DNA from: Meghimatium bilineatum
Taxonomy: Eukaryota > Mollusca > Gastropoda > Stylommatophora > Philomycidae
Direction of reading: 5' to 3'
NCBI GenBank assembly: GCA_034231615.1
Contig: CM067322.1
Span: forward strand, 62,325,032-62,389,031
Length of the DNA stretch: 64,000 bases
Within the stretch, counting starts at the first letter, position 1. The number at the start of each line of letters is the position of its first letter. A model generated the notes under the pieces. It saw only the letters and a program-made list of their open reading frames with translations. It ran no database searches and had not been told where the DNA came from. Shown here in pieces: positions 31,826-42,486 of this stretch. The position numbers were made by a program, and so were the translations under genes.

Positions 31826-32485
31826 AGACGACTAGCTAGTGTTATTTTGGTGTTTAAGTCTACATTTGTGTTTGAGAAGGTTAGAGTCATTTACCCTATG
31901 ACTTGATCTGCTTTACTATACCTATTGTGTATTTCTTTACAGCTCTTGCTGTCTATTGATATATTACTGATATATATATATACCATTGATATATCAGTTT
32001 CAGAATGGCTTCCCATAAGTTATTTGTTCGTTTCGTCGGTTAACACAGTATGTTGATACTAAAAGTCCCAATCAAATGTTGATTACTTGATCTGGATATT
32101 CCCAGAGAGGGCACACTGTTACCCTCATCCATGCTCACTCTAATTCTATAACTTTCTGTTTGTGTGCACAGGCAACTTGGTGTTGTGTTTGTCAGATATG
32201 ACTGACCTACCGTATACCAGTCGGTACAAAAGGGATATATGTCATTGAAGATCTTCAACATCGACAACACATACTGTGAGTCTGTAGCTCAGAATCGCCA
32301 AGTATGGTGCATCATCACCAGCAAACGTTAGTGTAATGTCGAGACGCATCAAATCTGGGAGGCACATAGAAATATGCTGCCGATAAATCAATCAAACAAA
32401 CACCCAGATACACAATTATGTTAATACGTGTTCCAAGTGTGGCAGGGGTTTCTATGTCGCCATTTGAACTTTTCAGTAATCTCCA

Positions 32486-32976
32486 CACACGCTAGAGAGA
32501 TGCAAAAATGTAAACTGTTGCCATCATCTCCGTACACATCAGAGAGATGCAACAACTCAAGTCTGAAACTATTGTCATCATCTCCGCACACATCAGAGAG
32601 ATGCAACAACTCAAGTCTGAAACTATTGTCATCATCTCCGCACACATCAGAGAGATGCAACAACTCAAGTTTGAAACTATTGTCATCATCTCCGCACTCA
32701 CCAGAGAGATGCAACAACTCAAGTCTGAAACTATTGTCATCATCTCCGCACACATCAGAGAGATGCAACAACTCAAGTCTGAAACTATTGTCATCATCTC
32801 CGCACACATCAGAGAGATGCAACAACTCAAGTTTGAAACTATTGTCATCATCTCCGCACACATCAGAGAGATGCAACAACTCAAGTCTGAAACTATTGTC
32901 ATCATCTCCGCACACATCAGAGAGATGCAACAACTCAAGTCTGAAACTATTGTCATCATCTCCGCACACATCAGAG
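32486..32976 (+). repeat. 54-bp minisatellite, about 9 units
   Basis: GAGATGCAACAACTCAAGTC starts about every 54 bp (32541, 32595, 32649 and onward), each unit ending CATCATCTCCGCACACATCA. The first unit is diverged. Because 54 is a multiple of 3, several frames stay open on both strands; those frames are not proteins. Variants: TCAAGTTTGA in units 3 and 6-7, and CTCACCAG in unit 4. Confidence 0.97.
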
Positions 32977-33120
32977 AGGATATATATATATATACTTGGA
33001 AGGGGAAATACAATCTAAAACTAAATGTGTAGTAGGGCAGGCCAAGCCCTTAGCCTTGGTTGACAGTTGATCAATGTTGTAAGTACCGATAGGCGGACAG
33101 ACATAGCACAGCTATGCTGA
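32977..33120 (+). repeat. Block S: conserved flank of the minisatellites
   Basis: After (TA)n, the stretch TTGGAAGGGGAAATACAATC ... GGCCAAGCCCTTAGCCTTGG ... GCGGACAGACATAGCACAGC is repeated at 35043-35135 and, inverted, at 35218-35280. It is a dispersed unit linked to the tandem arrays, probably part of a non-autonomous element. Confidence 0.75.
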
Positions 33121-33302
33121 TCCTTCAGCGATTGCAGCTTGCCATGTTCCAAGTGTATTGGTGTCATCTTTCCTTTGAAGTTAACAAGTCAAGAAGAGAG
33201 AGAGGGATAATGCTGCATGGGCTACACACGGTCTTTATATTTCAGGCCGGATATTGTGCTATGGAGAGGTATACCTCATCCGTGGCTCTCAACGGTACAT
33301 AC

Positions 33303-33500
33303 CTTCTAGCTGAATTAATGAGGCCTTAATTCGGTACGTTTTTGATTATTGTAACATTCCATTGGTTATTATTTATATACTTGGAGTATCCTTGGCTATT
33401 TTTGTCATGCGATTCCAATTATATACACATTGGTCAACGGAAAACACGGGAATAATCAACAAAAGGAAGGAATGAAGGCCTCATTATTTCAGCTAGAGGG
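33303..33500. mobile_element. Foldback (palindromic MITE), family Q
   Basis: The left arm TCTAGCTGAATTAATGAGGC and the right arm (inverse) share the CTAGCTGAA.TAATGAGGCCT word, then CATTC and TTGATTATT. The element is about 195 bp with arms near 80 bp. Confidence 0.65.
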
Positions 33501-33934
33501 CTTGTACAATCGAGAACCAACTTTCATCCCTGACCTTAATTCATCTAGGAATCAAATAGGGTTATAACAGTTGCGGGTTATAATTCCTTGTCAATTTATG
33601 CAGACAAAGAGGGAATACTATGGATGCATGTTAATCTTCGAAGGAAGGCATTCCAGTGCGGCAGTCTCCCAGGATCATTATCTCTTTCCAGGGTCGCTGC
33701 ATACACTTTTGAGTCCACTAGTTCATTATTCTGCGTTGAAACATCTACCACTCACCTTTCCTATAGTCTGGATAGAAGGCAGTGCATCTTTGCACATTAA
33801 ACTAAAAGTCCAAATACCAGTTGCCTCACTGGCAATTCCAGCGCATAGATTCCAGTTGACTAAGTATAAAACTGAGTGCTTCCATGCGGTCACTTCCATT
33901 AAAGCGTTGTTACAATTTAAATAACTCTCAATTC
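33501..33934. other. Spacer, no supported gene
   Basis: A 117-codon frame (33571-33924) has no recognised motif and is not called coding. Confidence 0.4.
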
Positions 33935-34085
33935 AGCGTATCTCAAACGTTTTGTTGCCACGGACCGGCAATTTGTTTAACAATGTGTTAAGGACGGCTT
34001 GGGTTAAATATGATGTACATTAGCATATAATTAATTGAACTGACGGCTCGCAGACCGCCACCTTTCCATGGATCATCATCTTAAG
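33935..34085. mobile_element. hAT-like MITE relic
   Basis: CAGCGTATCTCAAACGTTTT with TTGCCACGGACCGGCAATTT near one end and GCAGACCGCCACCTTTCCAT near the other resembles the ends of hAT-type MITEs of the 'CAG.G.TTCTCAA' kind. No 8-bp duplication was found. Tentative. Confidence 0.4.
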
Positions 34086-34525
34086 TAACATTGCTTCAAG
34101 TGGTTGTCTAGCCGCGTTGCTGCTTGACGTTTCTTTTTTGCGTATCTGGTACTGAGAATTTTCACAAAGGCTTTTTCCTTCTAGTTTTTGATCAGGAATT
34201 TAACTTGGAAATACAAATTACATTCTATTTGTCGGACCCTTTTATAATAAGAAAAAAAACAACAACAACAAAAAAAAGTTACAAAATAGCACACTGACAC
34301 TTTGAATAGTATGGTTTCAGAGTTTAGATTTGCCCAAGCAAAATAAATATGAATAAATATTCATGAACCTACTCATTTAAAATGTAGACATTGATTGCGT
34401 AGGATTTTCCTTGATATTGATAGGTGTGATGTGGTTTAGCATGTTAATGCATAGTATTTTTGTGACCAGCAAATCAGCAATGAAAATTGACAGGGGGTAT
34501 TCGGTGAGATAACAGGGAACTATAT

Positions 34526-34870
34526 GGGGCTGTCCACAAATTACGCTGACACTTTAAAAAAAAATTGTTGAACCCCCGTCTCTCCCCTCGTTAACTACTA
34601 AATAATTCAAGAACTCCATGTGCTGAATAAAAATTATTTAAACAGCCCCCTCCACACCCCCACCACCAAAAAATAATATTTGTTAGCTGAAATGTATAAA
34701 ATATATAATCTTTTTTTCATATAAAAAAATATGTCTTTGAAATTTACACAATTTTACTAGTGTATAAAATAGTATTATTGAAGTGAAATTTTTATCAATT
34801 CTTCTCTTCTTAGTCAATAAATATCACATTTTCCTCTCACCTAATTGTTGACGTGATCTTTGGACAGCCC
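34526..34870. mobile_element. MITE family M copy
   Basis: Left end GGGGCTGTCCACAAATTACG, right end TTGTTGACGTGATCTTTGGACAGCCC. About 345 bp, no coding capacity. The right end runs directly into units of the 46-bp minisatellite. Confidence 0.82.
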
Positions 34871-35030
34871 GTATACAAACCGCACCTAATGAAGGGGTAA
34901 GACTTAGACATCCCGTTTACAAACCGTACATAAGGGAGGGACAAGATCTGGACACTTCGTATACAGGTCGTTCTTAAGAAGGGACGAGATGTGGACAGCT
35001 CGTATACAAACCGTACATAAGAAAGGATAT
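34858..35030 (-). repeat. 46-bp minisatellite, inverted degenerate units
   Basis: About four diverged units carrying (T)GGACAGC.CGTATACAAACCG, in the opposite orientation to the main array at 35331. The first unit overlaps the terminal GGACAGCCC of the MITE. Confidence 0.8.
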
Positions 35031-35154
35031 ATATATATATATATCCTTGGAAGGGGAAATACAATCTAAAACTAAATGTGTAGTAGGGCAGGCCAAGCCC
35101 TTAGCCTTGGTTGACAGTTGGTCAATGTTGTAAGTTGGTAAATGTTGTGAGAGG

Positions 35155-35213
<59 letters not shown>

Positions 35214-35330
35214 ATTATAGCTGTGCTATGTCTGTCCGCCTATCGGTACTTACAACATTGACCAACTTTCAACCAAGGCTATATATATATCATCTCTGAT
35301 GTGTGCGGAGATGATGACAACAGTCTCGTC
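35031..35330. repeat. (TA)n tracts with block S in both orientations
   Basis: (TA)n at 35032-35043 and 35154-35215, block S forward at 35043-35135, and block S inverted at 35218-35280. The stretch 35290-35325 (CTGATGTGTGCGGAGATGAT) is the inverse of part of the 54-bp minisatellite unit. A composite, partly palindromic region. Confidence 0.8.
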
Positions 35331-36085
35331 CCTTTCTTATGTACGGTTTGTATACGAGCTGTCCATGTCTTGCCTTTTTCTCTTATGTACGGTTTGTATA
35401 CGAGCTGTCCATGTCTTGCCTTTTTCTCTTATGTACGGTTTGTATACGAGCTGTCCATGTCTTGCCTTTTTCTCTTATGTACGGTTTGTATACGAGCTGT
35501 CCATGTCTTGCCTTTTTCTCTTATGTACGGTTTGTATACGAGCTGTCCATGTCTTGCCTTTTTCTCTTATGTACGGTTTGTATACGAGCTGTCCATGTCT
35601 TGCCCTTTTCTCTTATGTACGGTTTGTATACGAGCTGTCCATGTCTTGCCCTTTTCTCTTATGTACGGTTTGTATACGAGCTGTCCATGTCTTGCCCTTT
35701 TCTCTTATGTACGGTTTGTATACGAGCTGTCCATGTCTTGCCCTTTTCTCTTATGTACGGTTTGTATACGAGCTGTCCATGTCTTGCCCTTTTCTCTTAT
35801 GTACGGTTTGTATACGAGCTGTCCATGTCTTGCCCCTTTCTCTTATGTACGGTTTGTATACGAGCTGTCCATGTCTTGCCCCTTTCTCTTATGTACGGTT
35901 TGTATACGAGCTGTCCATGTCTTGCCCCTTTCTCTTATGTACGGTTTGTATACGAGCTGTCCATGTCTTGCCCTTTTCTCTTATGTACGGTTTGCATACG
36001 GGCTGTCCAAGTCTCGTCCGTTTCTTATGTACGGTTTGCATACGGGCTGTCCAAGTCTCGTCCGTTTCTTATGTACGGTTTTTAT
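35331..36085 (+). repeat. 46-bp minisatellite main array, 17 units
   Basis: TATGTACGGTTTGTATACGA recurs every 46 bp from 35339; after 35985 two units are 44 bp. Units fall in ordered blocks by the pyrimidine run: five with GCCTTTTTC, five with GCCCTTTTC, three with GCCCCTTTC, one back to GCCCTTTTC. All three plus frames stay open only because the unit lacks stops. Confidence 0.97.
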
Positions 36086-36560
36086 TCCTAAACAATAGAA
36101 ACGAATAGATACAACACTGTTGAAAGGCAAGAAACAATAGAAACTAATAGATACAACACTGTTGAAAGGCAAGAAACAATAGAAACTAATAGATACAACA
36201 CTGTTGAAAGGCAAGAAACAATAGAAACTAATAGATACAACACTGTTGAAAGGCAAGAAACAATAGAATCTAATAGATACAACACTGTTGAAAGGCACGA
36301 AACAATAGAAACTAATAGATACAACACTGTTGAAAGGCAAGAAACAATAGAAACTAATAGATACAACACTGTTGAAAGGCACGAAACAATAGAAACTAAT
36401 AGATACAACACTGTTGAAAGGCAAGAAACAATAGAAACTAATAGATACAACACTGTTGAAAGGCACGAAACAATAGAAACTAATAGATACAACACTGTTG
36501 AAAGGCAAGAAACAATAGAAACTAATAGATACAACACTGTTGAAAGGCAAGAAACAATAG
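36086..36560 (+). repeat. 42-bp minisatellite, about 11 units
   Basis: GAAACAATAGAAACTAATAG then ATACAACACTGTTGAAAGGC repeats every 42 bp. The joint is CAAG or CACG; units 5, 7 and 9 have CACG, alternating with CAAG. It directly abuts the 46-bp array. Confidence 0.97.
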
Positions 36561-37530
36561 ATTGAGTGAATAACTGATACTTTAAGACTCGACAATCATA
36601 ACGGACTAGAAACTTATGGCCTACAAACTGCTTACTACATCCATTAGCTTTTCAATGTCACTTTGACCATATTTTGTGTCTGAGCCAATGAAAATCACGG
36701 ATCAATCAACGCAAATTACCAGCTCTAAGATATTATATATTCAGCTGGCTGTGTCCTAAGACCGCAAGATTACATTCTACCAAGCAGCAGAAGTAACCCG
36801 ATCATCCATTAAGGTTAGAGCGCTGCTAGGCACAAGCAGAATCTTTTCTAAAAGTAAAGTAGGGATTATAAATCTCAACATTGTTATAAGTTTACGTTAA
36901 ATTAATCACCGACATTGCTATCTCTACTTCAGCATAAGAATTGAAGCCATAAAAATTCATGTAATAGCTTAGGAATTTGAAAACAAGCACAAGTGCAGTT
37001 ATTCTTTGAACTCAAGAGTTATATTGCACCATTAAATTTATTTCGTTGCTTTTTTATAGCCCGAATACATTTTGAATATATTTTTGCTGTCGTCTGCTTA
37101 GGGACGTTTGTGACGAGTGCAACATTTTATGAAGGTCGTAAAATCCGATGAAAGTTTAATATGCTAATAACGTACACGCAAATGTTGATACGAAGGTTGA
37201 AGTATTGCCGAGCAGACTTAAGTATGCTTTTTTTTATAATTTGGATCTAATTTCTTCATTTAATTTCCATCTTTTTCTTCTTCTTACGACCCTGAAGGAG
37301 ATATTTGTTGTCACGTTTGATCTTTCTCATTATGTGACGGTATCTAGAGAGATATTTTTCCAACACTGAAGACATATATTCTCTGATGGTGAATAAAGAT
37401 TCCACTGGAGCATAGTACCCGGATATTATGCACTAACAGCACATAGTGTCTATCATTGTGATTTTTTAAATACATGAAATATTCAGAATTGTTAAGTTTA
37501 AAACATTTTCTGAAGCCATTTCCTATCTAA
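36561..37530. other. Spacer between minisatellites, nothing recognised
   Basis: AT-rich; no motif-bearing frame. Confidence 0.5.
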
Positions 37531-37985
37531 TTTTGTTCATTTTTGGGAGTCAAATCGTATCACTTTTGTTCATTTTCTGGGGTCATATCTTATCCCATTT
37601 TGTTCGATTTCTGGAGTCATATATTATCCCATTTTGTTCTATTTCTGGAGTCATATATTATCCCATTTTGTTCTATTTCTGGAGTCATTTATTATCCCAT
37701 TTTGTTCTATTTCTGGAGTCATATATTATCCCATTTTGTTCTATTTCTGGAGTCATTTATTATCCCATTTTGTTCTATTTCTGGAGTCATATATTATCCC
37801 ATTTTGTTATATTTCTGGAGTCATATATTATCCCATTTTGTTCTATTTCTGGAGTCATTTATTATCCCACTGTATTCGTTTTCTAGAGCCATATCGTATG
37901 CCATTTTGTTCATTTTCTGGAGCAATATATTATCCCATCTTGTTCGTTTTCTGAAACCATATCTTATCACATTGTATTTGCTTTC
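37531..37985 (+). repeat. 34-bp minisatellite, about 12-13 units
   Basis: CCCATTTTGTTCTATTTCTG followed by GAGTCATATATTAT repeats every 34 bp. Central units are nearly identical (ATATA or TTTA at one point); outer units diverge at both ends, as expected if renewal is central. Open frames are incidental. Confidence 0.96.
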
Positions 37986-38066
37986 ATTAATATATTCTAG
38001 TCAAATTATGTTGTTAGTGTTTTCATGTTTATAATATGTGTTCAGTGTTTTGTTGAGAATGATATG

Positions 38067-38970
38067 TAGCAACAACCAGGGGTCTCATATATATAATCTG
38101 TTTATTGCTTCATCACAACGTCCAAATTACAACATCCAGGGTTACAACATCAATAATTCAATGGACAGCATCTTAGGAAATATTAAACATATTAAAGATC
38201 TCTTAGTTCACAGGGTTTCATAGAGACTTAACCCATCTCTCAACTGGGAGCTTTTCAAGCTCTTCTAAAACTTCCTAACTACAACCTTGAAACTAAACTT
38301 CCTAACTATAACTTCTAACTACACTTCCTAGCATTGGTCTCAACCTGAGCCCCGAACCTAGTCCCAACCCCCTAGTCTGTGGACCTAGTTTACCGGTTTC
38401 TTCTTTTCCTTGAAAATTCAGAGTTCCGCAGTTTGAGAAAACTTCTGACCAATGAACATGCTTCTCTCGGGCATTCTCACATCCAGTTAAAGTCCCACCC
38501 TCTTAATCATTTAAGTGAAGACTGCAAGTTACGTACATGAAAACAATTCTCCCTGGTCAGTTTGCCGTCGACAATCGCACATCCCAGACATTACGTCTGC
38601 AACTCTTTTATTCAAGCTACTGGCATGTATCGTTTACCACTAGAGGTGTCAGAAACGCCTCTATAATTTACCATTTTGTTTACTCGTTAAATAGCCAAGG
38701 AGAGCGATACCTTTTATTTGGTATGTCCTGGCTGAATGAGTCGCTATCCACTGATGGAGACGAACAATTCCCATTGTCAGGCCCGTACTACATCGGTATG
38801 ACATGTTGACCTATGTTGTCTACTTTGCTAGCTTCGTGACAATATTGTTACAACACTTTACTCGTTCATTTGGTTCTGTCAGACATTCTGTCTGGATATA
38901 AACTAAGCAGCCGACCTACTGTTCCATTGTTCCAGCCTCCCATGCCTCACTCTATTACAAATATATAACA
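38067..38970 (+). repeat. Interspersed repeat R1, copy 2
   Basis: Matches 7240-8070 in several blocks (see that entry). Begins near TGTAGCAACAACC and ends near AATATATAACA. LTR nature is possible but not shown. Confidence 0.5.
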
Positions 38971-39027
38971 TGGAAGTTTAAAGAAGCCACGTTGCCCATT
39001 TGAATCACACTATATATATATATATAT

Positions 39028-39235
39028 ATAGTGGCTCTGTGGATGTCTGCGACGGCCAAGGTACCGAGTTCGATCCCAGCCACAGGCAATTGTGCATCCG
39101 GACCTTTCAGAAAGCAATGACAAGCTACTGAAAGTATTTATATTGCCTAGAAAAATCAATATTCAGGATGTAGCCATCAACCCAGCATTTTTTGGCTGCA
39201 ATGATTTTTTTTTCTAGGCAATATAAATACTTTTA
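39028..39235 (+). repeat. SINE-T2 copy with an inverted 3' piece
   Basis: B-box-like GAGTTCGATCCCAGC at about 39067, and a body shared with 3225-3390. Its 3' word TATTTATATTGCCTAGAAAA (about 39139) occurs inverted at 39207-39230 (TTTTTCTAGGCAATATAAATA), forming a potential hairpin with a ~45-nt loop. Confidence 0.65.
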
Positions 39236-39402
39236 TTTTACCTTCCCTATTGTGGAAGGGGGAGCTTATGGGGTTTTTAACCCTCCAATCCATTAGGGAA
39301 ATCAGAAATGACTTTCAGTACTAAGAGTTAAGCCCGGAGACAAAAGCAAAAGACAAGTTAACCCTCTCTCCGACCCACCTCCCCTTTTTTAAATCCGATT
39401 TT

Positions 39403-39560
39403 CTGCTGAAGACGGATGTGTCGGAGCATTGGCGCAAGTAAAACGGCGACACAACGCATTTCCATTCTCTGCACTACATCCTGCTGGAAATCTAATAGGA
39501 CCATGGTCCTGCTTCAAGGGAGATCCAGCGGGAGTTTGAGAATGAACGCTGAAGAAGAAG
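39403..39560 (+). repeat. SINE-A, 5'-truncated
   Basis: Flanked by the 12-bp duplication AAATCCGATTTT (39391-39402 and 39561-39572). Contains GCTGAAGACGGATGTGTCGG, CACAACGCATTTCC, CTACATCCTGCTGG and GTTTGAGAATGAACGCTG(AAG)n. Confidence 0.9.
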
Positions 39561-39734
39561 AAATCCGATTTTAGAACATAAAGGACACCAAAATCCTCAT
39601 GAAATCCAAGGAATTGCTCACGAATAGCCTATAATTTCGTTATGATATTTGTTTCATAACTAATATGTTCAGCGTTTTTATCAATTCTATTTAAGGGCCC
39701 ATGTTGGTAGCCATGTTGTAAGTATGCTATAAGT

Positions 39735-40074
39735 CAGGGGTGGGCAAATTACGGCCCGCGGGCCGCATGCGGCCCGCCATTGGATATTTTGCGACCCTCA
39801 AACACATTTTTAAATACACGAACATTGTTAAAATATTTGCAAAACCTTTTATCCATATTAGAAAATATACTGTTATAGTGTAAGTCTGTTAGAAATGTAA
39901 TTTATTTCAGAAGTTATCTACATTATGTAAAACTACCTTTCTTTACAATAAAAATATTTAATTGATTGTTTACCGACAATTTTAAACAAAAACATACATA
40001 ATATTATATGCGGCCCTCCAATAGCTTTACAATTTTCAATGCGGCCCTCTGCACAAAAAGTTTGCCCACCCCTG
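39735..40074. mobile_element. hAT-type MITE with 8-bp target duplication
   Basis: The 340-bp element begins CAGGGGTGGGCAAATTACGG and ends TTTGCCCACCCCTG, with CGGCCCGCGGGCCGCATGCG near the left end and GCGGCCCTC repeated near the right. CTATAAGT stands at both sides (39727-39734 and 40075-40082), the 8-bp duplication expected of hAT transposases. AT-rich, non-coding interior. Confidence 0.93.
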
Positions 40075-40659
40075 CTATAAGTAGTACCTTGAAATTTGTT
40101 TATAAGAATCCCTTTACTACACGCTGGTCACCAATCTAAAGAGGCACCTCGGTCAAACTTTCTTGACATTTTGCGGATGCCTGTGCCGCTATCGACTTGG
40201 TCCATACGCCCACTAATGTCCTTTTATTTACTGGTTTTCGTAGGCATATATCACAAGTTTCCTCCAATGTTCTGTAGTCGATGTCTATCTCTGGCATAGA
40301 TAGGACAGTATTGGTTCAAAGATATCATTTCTAATCAGGATTTTCGATTTTATTGGAATATCAGGATATTCCAGAATTTGTGAAAATTGCCAACTAACTT
40401 TGTTACCTTAGTTGACAAGTGCTTTTAATGTATGTTATTTTTACCTTTGTGTTGCAGGTGGTCGATAGAACAATGAAAAGGAACAATGTGGCCTGATATG
40501 CATATTTCTATAATATGAAGTCGTGTTGGTAGAATTACCCGAACTGCAACCTCCATTTTTTATGGTCACAAGCTCTGATGTAATCAAATTTGACTTACGA
40601 TCGCCAATGAAAGTAGCGTACCTCACCACAAGAGGTACAAATAAAGCTCTAAGGCCATG

Positions 40660-40885
40660 CATATTGTAAGAGGAGATTAAGGAGGTATAGGATGTGGGGC
40701 TGGCTGCTCCATTCTACAGTGGGTCAAAGTTACCTAGAACCCATGCTGAATTCGGATGCGCCAGGTCGAAAAGGCACATACATTGAAGCTAACCTATAAA
40801 CCAGGACACAGTGCAATCCAGTATCTGGATTACATACTGCTAATCTATAAGGATTGTGAGAATGAACGAAGAAGACGAGCAATGT
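40660..40885 (+). repeat. SINE-A copy, diverged
   Basis: TATTGTAAGAGGAGATTAAG, GGGGCTGGCTGCTCCATTCT, GCTGAATTCGGATGCGCCAG, GGATTACATACTGCTAATCT and GAGAATGAACGAAGAAGA follow the family order. Confidence 0.78.
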
Positions 40886-42474
40886 TGATCATGCTATAGT
40901 GAATTCAATTGTCATATAATGAGCTTATATGTGTGAGTGTCCATTTTTTTCGACTATAGAGTAAATACTGAATGTTGGCAACGAGCAATCCGTTTAGTTC
41001 GCGACTGTGTCAGTTAGGGTTAAGTCCTGTGATTTTTATTGTTATCCAGACTCGTATGTAATAAAATATAGAGGTTGACTGGACACAACTTTATCTTACT
41101 CCAAATGTTACCGGAAACCAGTTATAACGTCCAGTTCTTATTTTTACAGTGCTTTTCATCCCTTCAAATTTCTCTAGGTCTTCTCTAACATTGATCTCTT
41201 GACTAGGCAAATTTTCCAATCGCTAAAAAATAATAACGTTAATTTGTATGATGTTTGATGTACACAAAATTAGTGATAAGGAGAATGTAGTAAAACTTAG
41301 CACCGTATAGTAAGTAAATATTGAATAAGAAATATTAGAGGGTTGAATAGCAATTTCAAATTGTACAAAACACAGGATTGACAATGCGATCAAAGATCTT
41401 AATCAAGATAGGGACAAACAAGCACACAGTGGAACATCAAAATTAAACGGAGACTACGTACAAGCAATGTAGTAGAAACTGATAGGTCTGGAAAATAAAG
41501 GCAAATAGAAGTTAGAACAACGGAAATATGATTACATGACGAGAAACTATAGCGTGATGACGAGTAAGTACAGCAGAATGTGTCATGTGGCGTATTCTCT
41601 CCAGAACGTTGTCTTCCCAATGAACTCCCTGAACCCTTCTCTGTCTTGGGCAATACGGCTTCCATGTTATGCTAATGTTACACCACAAGACCACAATCCT
41701 AAAGAAAAAATTAGGTTAAAAGTAAAGAATAAGTCTTCACTGTTCTATAAATAGTGCACTGTTGACATTTTTAACTACCTAAAGTCACGGATTTCCGTGT
41801 AACACCAATGAAATTAATGGCTGCCGTCACATCCCGACAATAACTGAGTTCAACTCTAGACACAGACGAACTTATGCATAATCTGTTTCTTTTCCAATTT
41901 ACATATTTAAAAAATTTCCTATGATTTGTACTGAGCGATCATTATTTCTGCCTGCTACACACGGAGCGAGGTGCGTGCACACATTAAAAATATTATTTCT
42001 AATCCTAACCGTACTCTAAATACTTAACGGTAAGCTTGCCAAATCACACAACAAAGGTCAGGAAATACTTCGAAACTAGAACAAAGGTCACAGTGAAGAC
42101 TTATACTTTATTTGCGCCAAAATTAGATTAAAACATTGCAAATTTCTAGGCGCAATATTTCCGTAGGTTGTCATTACTTTTGATAAGGAACAGCCGCTAA
42201 TCGAACACCGTCAAGAGAACACATTTATTCTCGTCGGCCATTTTGACAGGAGCCCAAATGTTAGGATATATACAGAAATTGCAAAGTTAGAAAGAAATAC
42301 ATTCTGCTGAATAGAATGCGGACTTTATAAACACTACCCGTCTAACGAGCGCTTGAATCTTCTAGATATAAACAAATATTTAGATAACACTTGTTGCAGA
42401 CCTGTTCAAAATATGACGAAGACTGGAGAAACACGTGAACATGTCTCTTTTCATAAAAAAAACTTTATGGCGCT
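40886..42474. other. Long spacer, nothing recognised
   Basis: Frames near 41399-41754 overlap on both strands and lack known motifs. No repeat family recognised. Confidence 0.4.
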
Positions 42475-42486
42475 GATTGGAACCCT

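Noticed and set aside
32421-33032. Long frames on both strands over the 54-bp array (160-196 codons)
   Set aside because: Unit length is a multiple of three and lacks stops in several frames, so the frames follow from the repeat and not from coding selection.
33571-33924. 117-codon plus-strand frame as a host gene
   Set aside because: No recognised domain, no splice or start evidence; left as spacer.
35299-36108. Three overlapping 250-270-codon frames with Cys-rich 'VCIRAVHVLP' repeats
   Set aside because: All three plus-strand frames are open because the 46-bp unit has no stops. No start context, no known family.
35981-36595. Minus-strand 204-codon repeat 'protein' with FYCFLPFNSVVSIS units
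   Set aside because: Translation of the 42-bp minisatellite (14 codons per unit).
32486-37985. CRISPR array
   Set aside because: Units are contiguous with no unique spacers, and the context is eukaryotic.
37533-38034. Hydrophobic repeat frames over the 34-bp array
   Set aside because: T-rich minisatellite; three frames are open at once.
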